Both the position numbers and the translations under genes were made by a program. Of a stretch of DNA of 6,285 nucleotides, positions 5,571-6,285 are shown piece after piece. Every line of letters starts with the position of its first letter. The first letter of the stretch is position 1. The stretch is from Betaproteobacteria bacterium (lineage in GTDB: Bacteria > Pseudomonadota > Gammaproteobacteria > Burkholderiales > SG8-39): NCBI GenBank assembly GCA_005882235.1, contig VBCT01000133.1, positions 1-6,285 of the forward strand, written 5' to 3'. The notes under the pieces were generated by a model that made no database searches, was not told where the DNA came from, and was given only the letters and a program-made list of their open reading frames with translations.

Positions 5571-6285
5571 TCAGTAGCCGAGCCACTTGGTGAGCACGGC
5601 GAGCTGCTGCAGGTCGCCGCTCTCGTAGCCCTTGTAGCCGACCTTCACGAGGATCTTCTGGCCGGCCTCCGACTTGTCCAGGCCCAGCATCACCGCGCGC
5701 ACCTTCTCCAGATCCGTGGGCCTCACTTTCGTCGAGGCGATCATGTGCTTGATCGGCACGGCCTTCGACTCGTAGAGCACCGCGCCGCCCTTTTCCTGCC
5801 ACTGCTTGACCACCGCGCCGGAAGCCGACACGCCCACGTCGCTGAATCCGTTCTCAACGAAGAAGGGCACCGCGTCCTGATATCGGGTGGTGCGAATGTC
5901 CGCCTTGCTCGAATCGATGCCGAGATCGCGCATCGTGGCGCGCGTGATCACCGCAGTGATCGAATCCGGATCGGGCATTCCGAAACGTTTTCCCTTCATG
6001 TCTTCCGGCTGCTTCATCTTCGCATCCTTGCTTACGAAGAAACGCGCCTTGTATTCGGTGTACCCCTTGGTCAGCACCACCAGCCGATATTTGCCGTCGC
6101 GCAACGATACGAGCGAATGATGAGCCGGGTGCACGAACGCGAGGTCGTACTGCTGCTCGTCCAGCCCCTTCCTGAGGACCGGGTACTGGTCGACCGGGAC
6201 GACTCTGACGGTCGTCTTGAGCTGTTTTCCGAGCAGGTCGGCCAAATCCTTGTACTTCTCGCGGATCTCCGCGGGCGTGACGTAG
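5571..6285 (-). CDS. PhnD-like periplasmic substrate-binding protein, N-terminus missing
   Basis: 237 codons are visible before the TGA at 5571-5573, and the frame remains open to the window edge, so the signal peptide and first few dozen residues lie outside. The fold is the type II periplasmic binding protein of the PhnD/SsuA/transferrin-like group (Phosphonate-bd family), used by ABC importers of phosphonate, phosphite or phosphate-like anions. Telling segments are YVTPAEIREKYKDLADLLGK at the visible start, YDLAFVHPAHHSLVSLRDGKY, the MKGKRFGMPDPDSITAV segment that lines the anion pocket in this family, and DVGVSASGAVV. A TTG at 6243-6245 could be read as a start, but homology-like sequence continues upstream of it. 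No ATPase or permease gene is visible within the window, so the transporter partners, if any, are further upstream. Many members of this group are orphan binding proteins or sensors, so the ligand should not be assumed to be a phosphonate. Confidence 0.87.
   Translation of the reverse strand, partial: YVTPAEIREKYKDLADLLGKQLKTTVRVVPVDQYPVLRKGLDEQQYDLAFVHPAHHSLVSLRDGKYRLVVLTKGYTEYKARFFVSKDAKMKQPEDMKGKRFGMPDPDSITAVITRATMRDLGIDSSKADIRTTRYQDAVPFFVENGFSDVGVSASGAVVKQWQEKGGAVLYESKAVPIKHMIASTKVRPTDLEKVRAVMLGLDKSEAGQKILVKVGYKGYESGDLQQLAVLTKWLGY

Noticed and set aside
6243..6245. TTG as the start of the PhnD-like protein
   Set aside because: The frame continues to the window edge with typical family sequence (YVTPAEIREKYKD), so the real start and signal peptide are outside.
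1..6285. Defence system, prophage, transposon or CRISPR content
   Set aside because: No nuclease, transposase, integrase, terminal inverted repeats, direct-repeat array or tRNA is visible; every substantial stretch is explained by ordinary housekeeping or signalling genes.

Overview
The window is high-GC DNA, G/C-rich at third codon positions, with closely packed genes and no RNA gene, insertion sequence, phage gene or CRISPR array that I can see. The gene types (EAL phosphodiesterase with a C-terminal sensor module, DUF1993, M23 endopeptidase with an M23_N domain, CNBD proteins, PhnD-like binding protein) and the codon use suggest a Gram-negative proteobacterium. A betaproteobacterium is my best guess, but it rests on general resemblance and not on a marker gene.

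Layout: (1) positions 1-218, plus strand, the 3' end of a cyclic-nucleotide-binding-domain (CNBD) protein. (2) A minus-strand block transcribed from about 4430 down to 215: M23 metallopeptidase, EAL protein 2, EAL protein 1, DUF1993 protein. The two EAL genes are tandem paralogues. (3) A 240-base divergent intergenic region (4431-4670). (4) 4671-5504, plus strand, a complete protein made of two CNBDs; its C-terminal end is clearly paralogous to the fragment at 1-218. (5) A strong hairpin terminator (5527-5551) between convergent genes. (6) 5571-6285, minus strand, a PhnD-like periplasmic binding protein whose 5' end lies outside the window.

How the genes may fit together: the central block pairs two probable c-di-GMP phosphodiesterases, each carrying a soluble YkuI-like Cache/PAS-type sensor module, with a cell-wall endopeptidase. 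CNBD paralogues that lack any visible output domain flank the block on both sides. This is a local concentration of second-messenger genes that looks built by gene duplication. That c-di-GMP turnover, cyclic-nucleotide sensing and envelope remodelling are functionally linked here is inference from proximity only. I do not see a clearly new biological system; the duplicated signalling cluster is the most noteworthy aspect.
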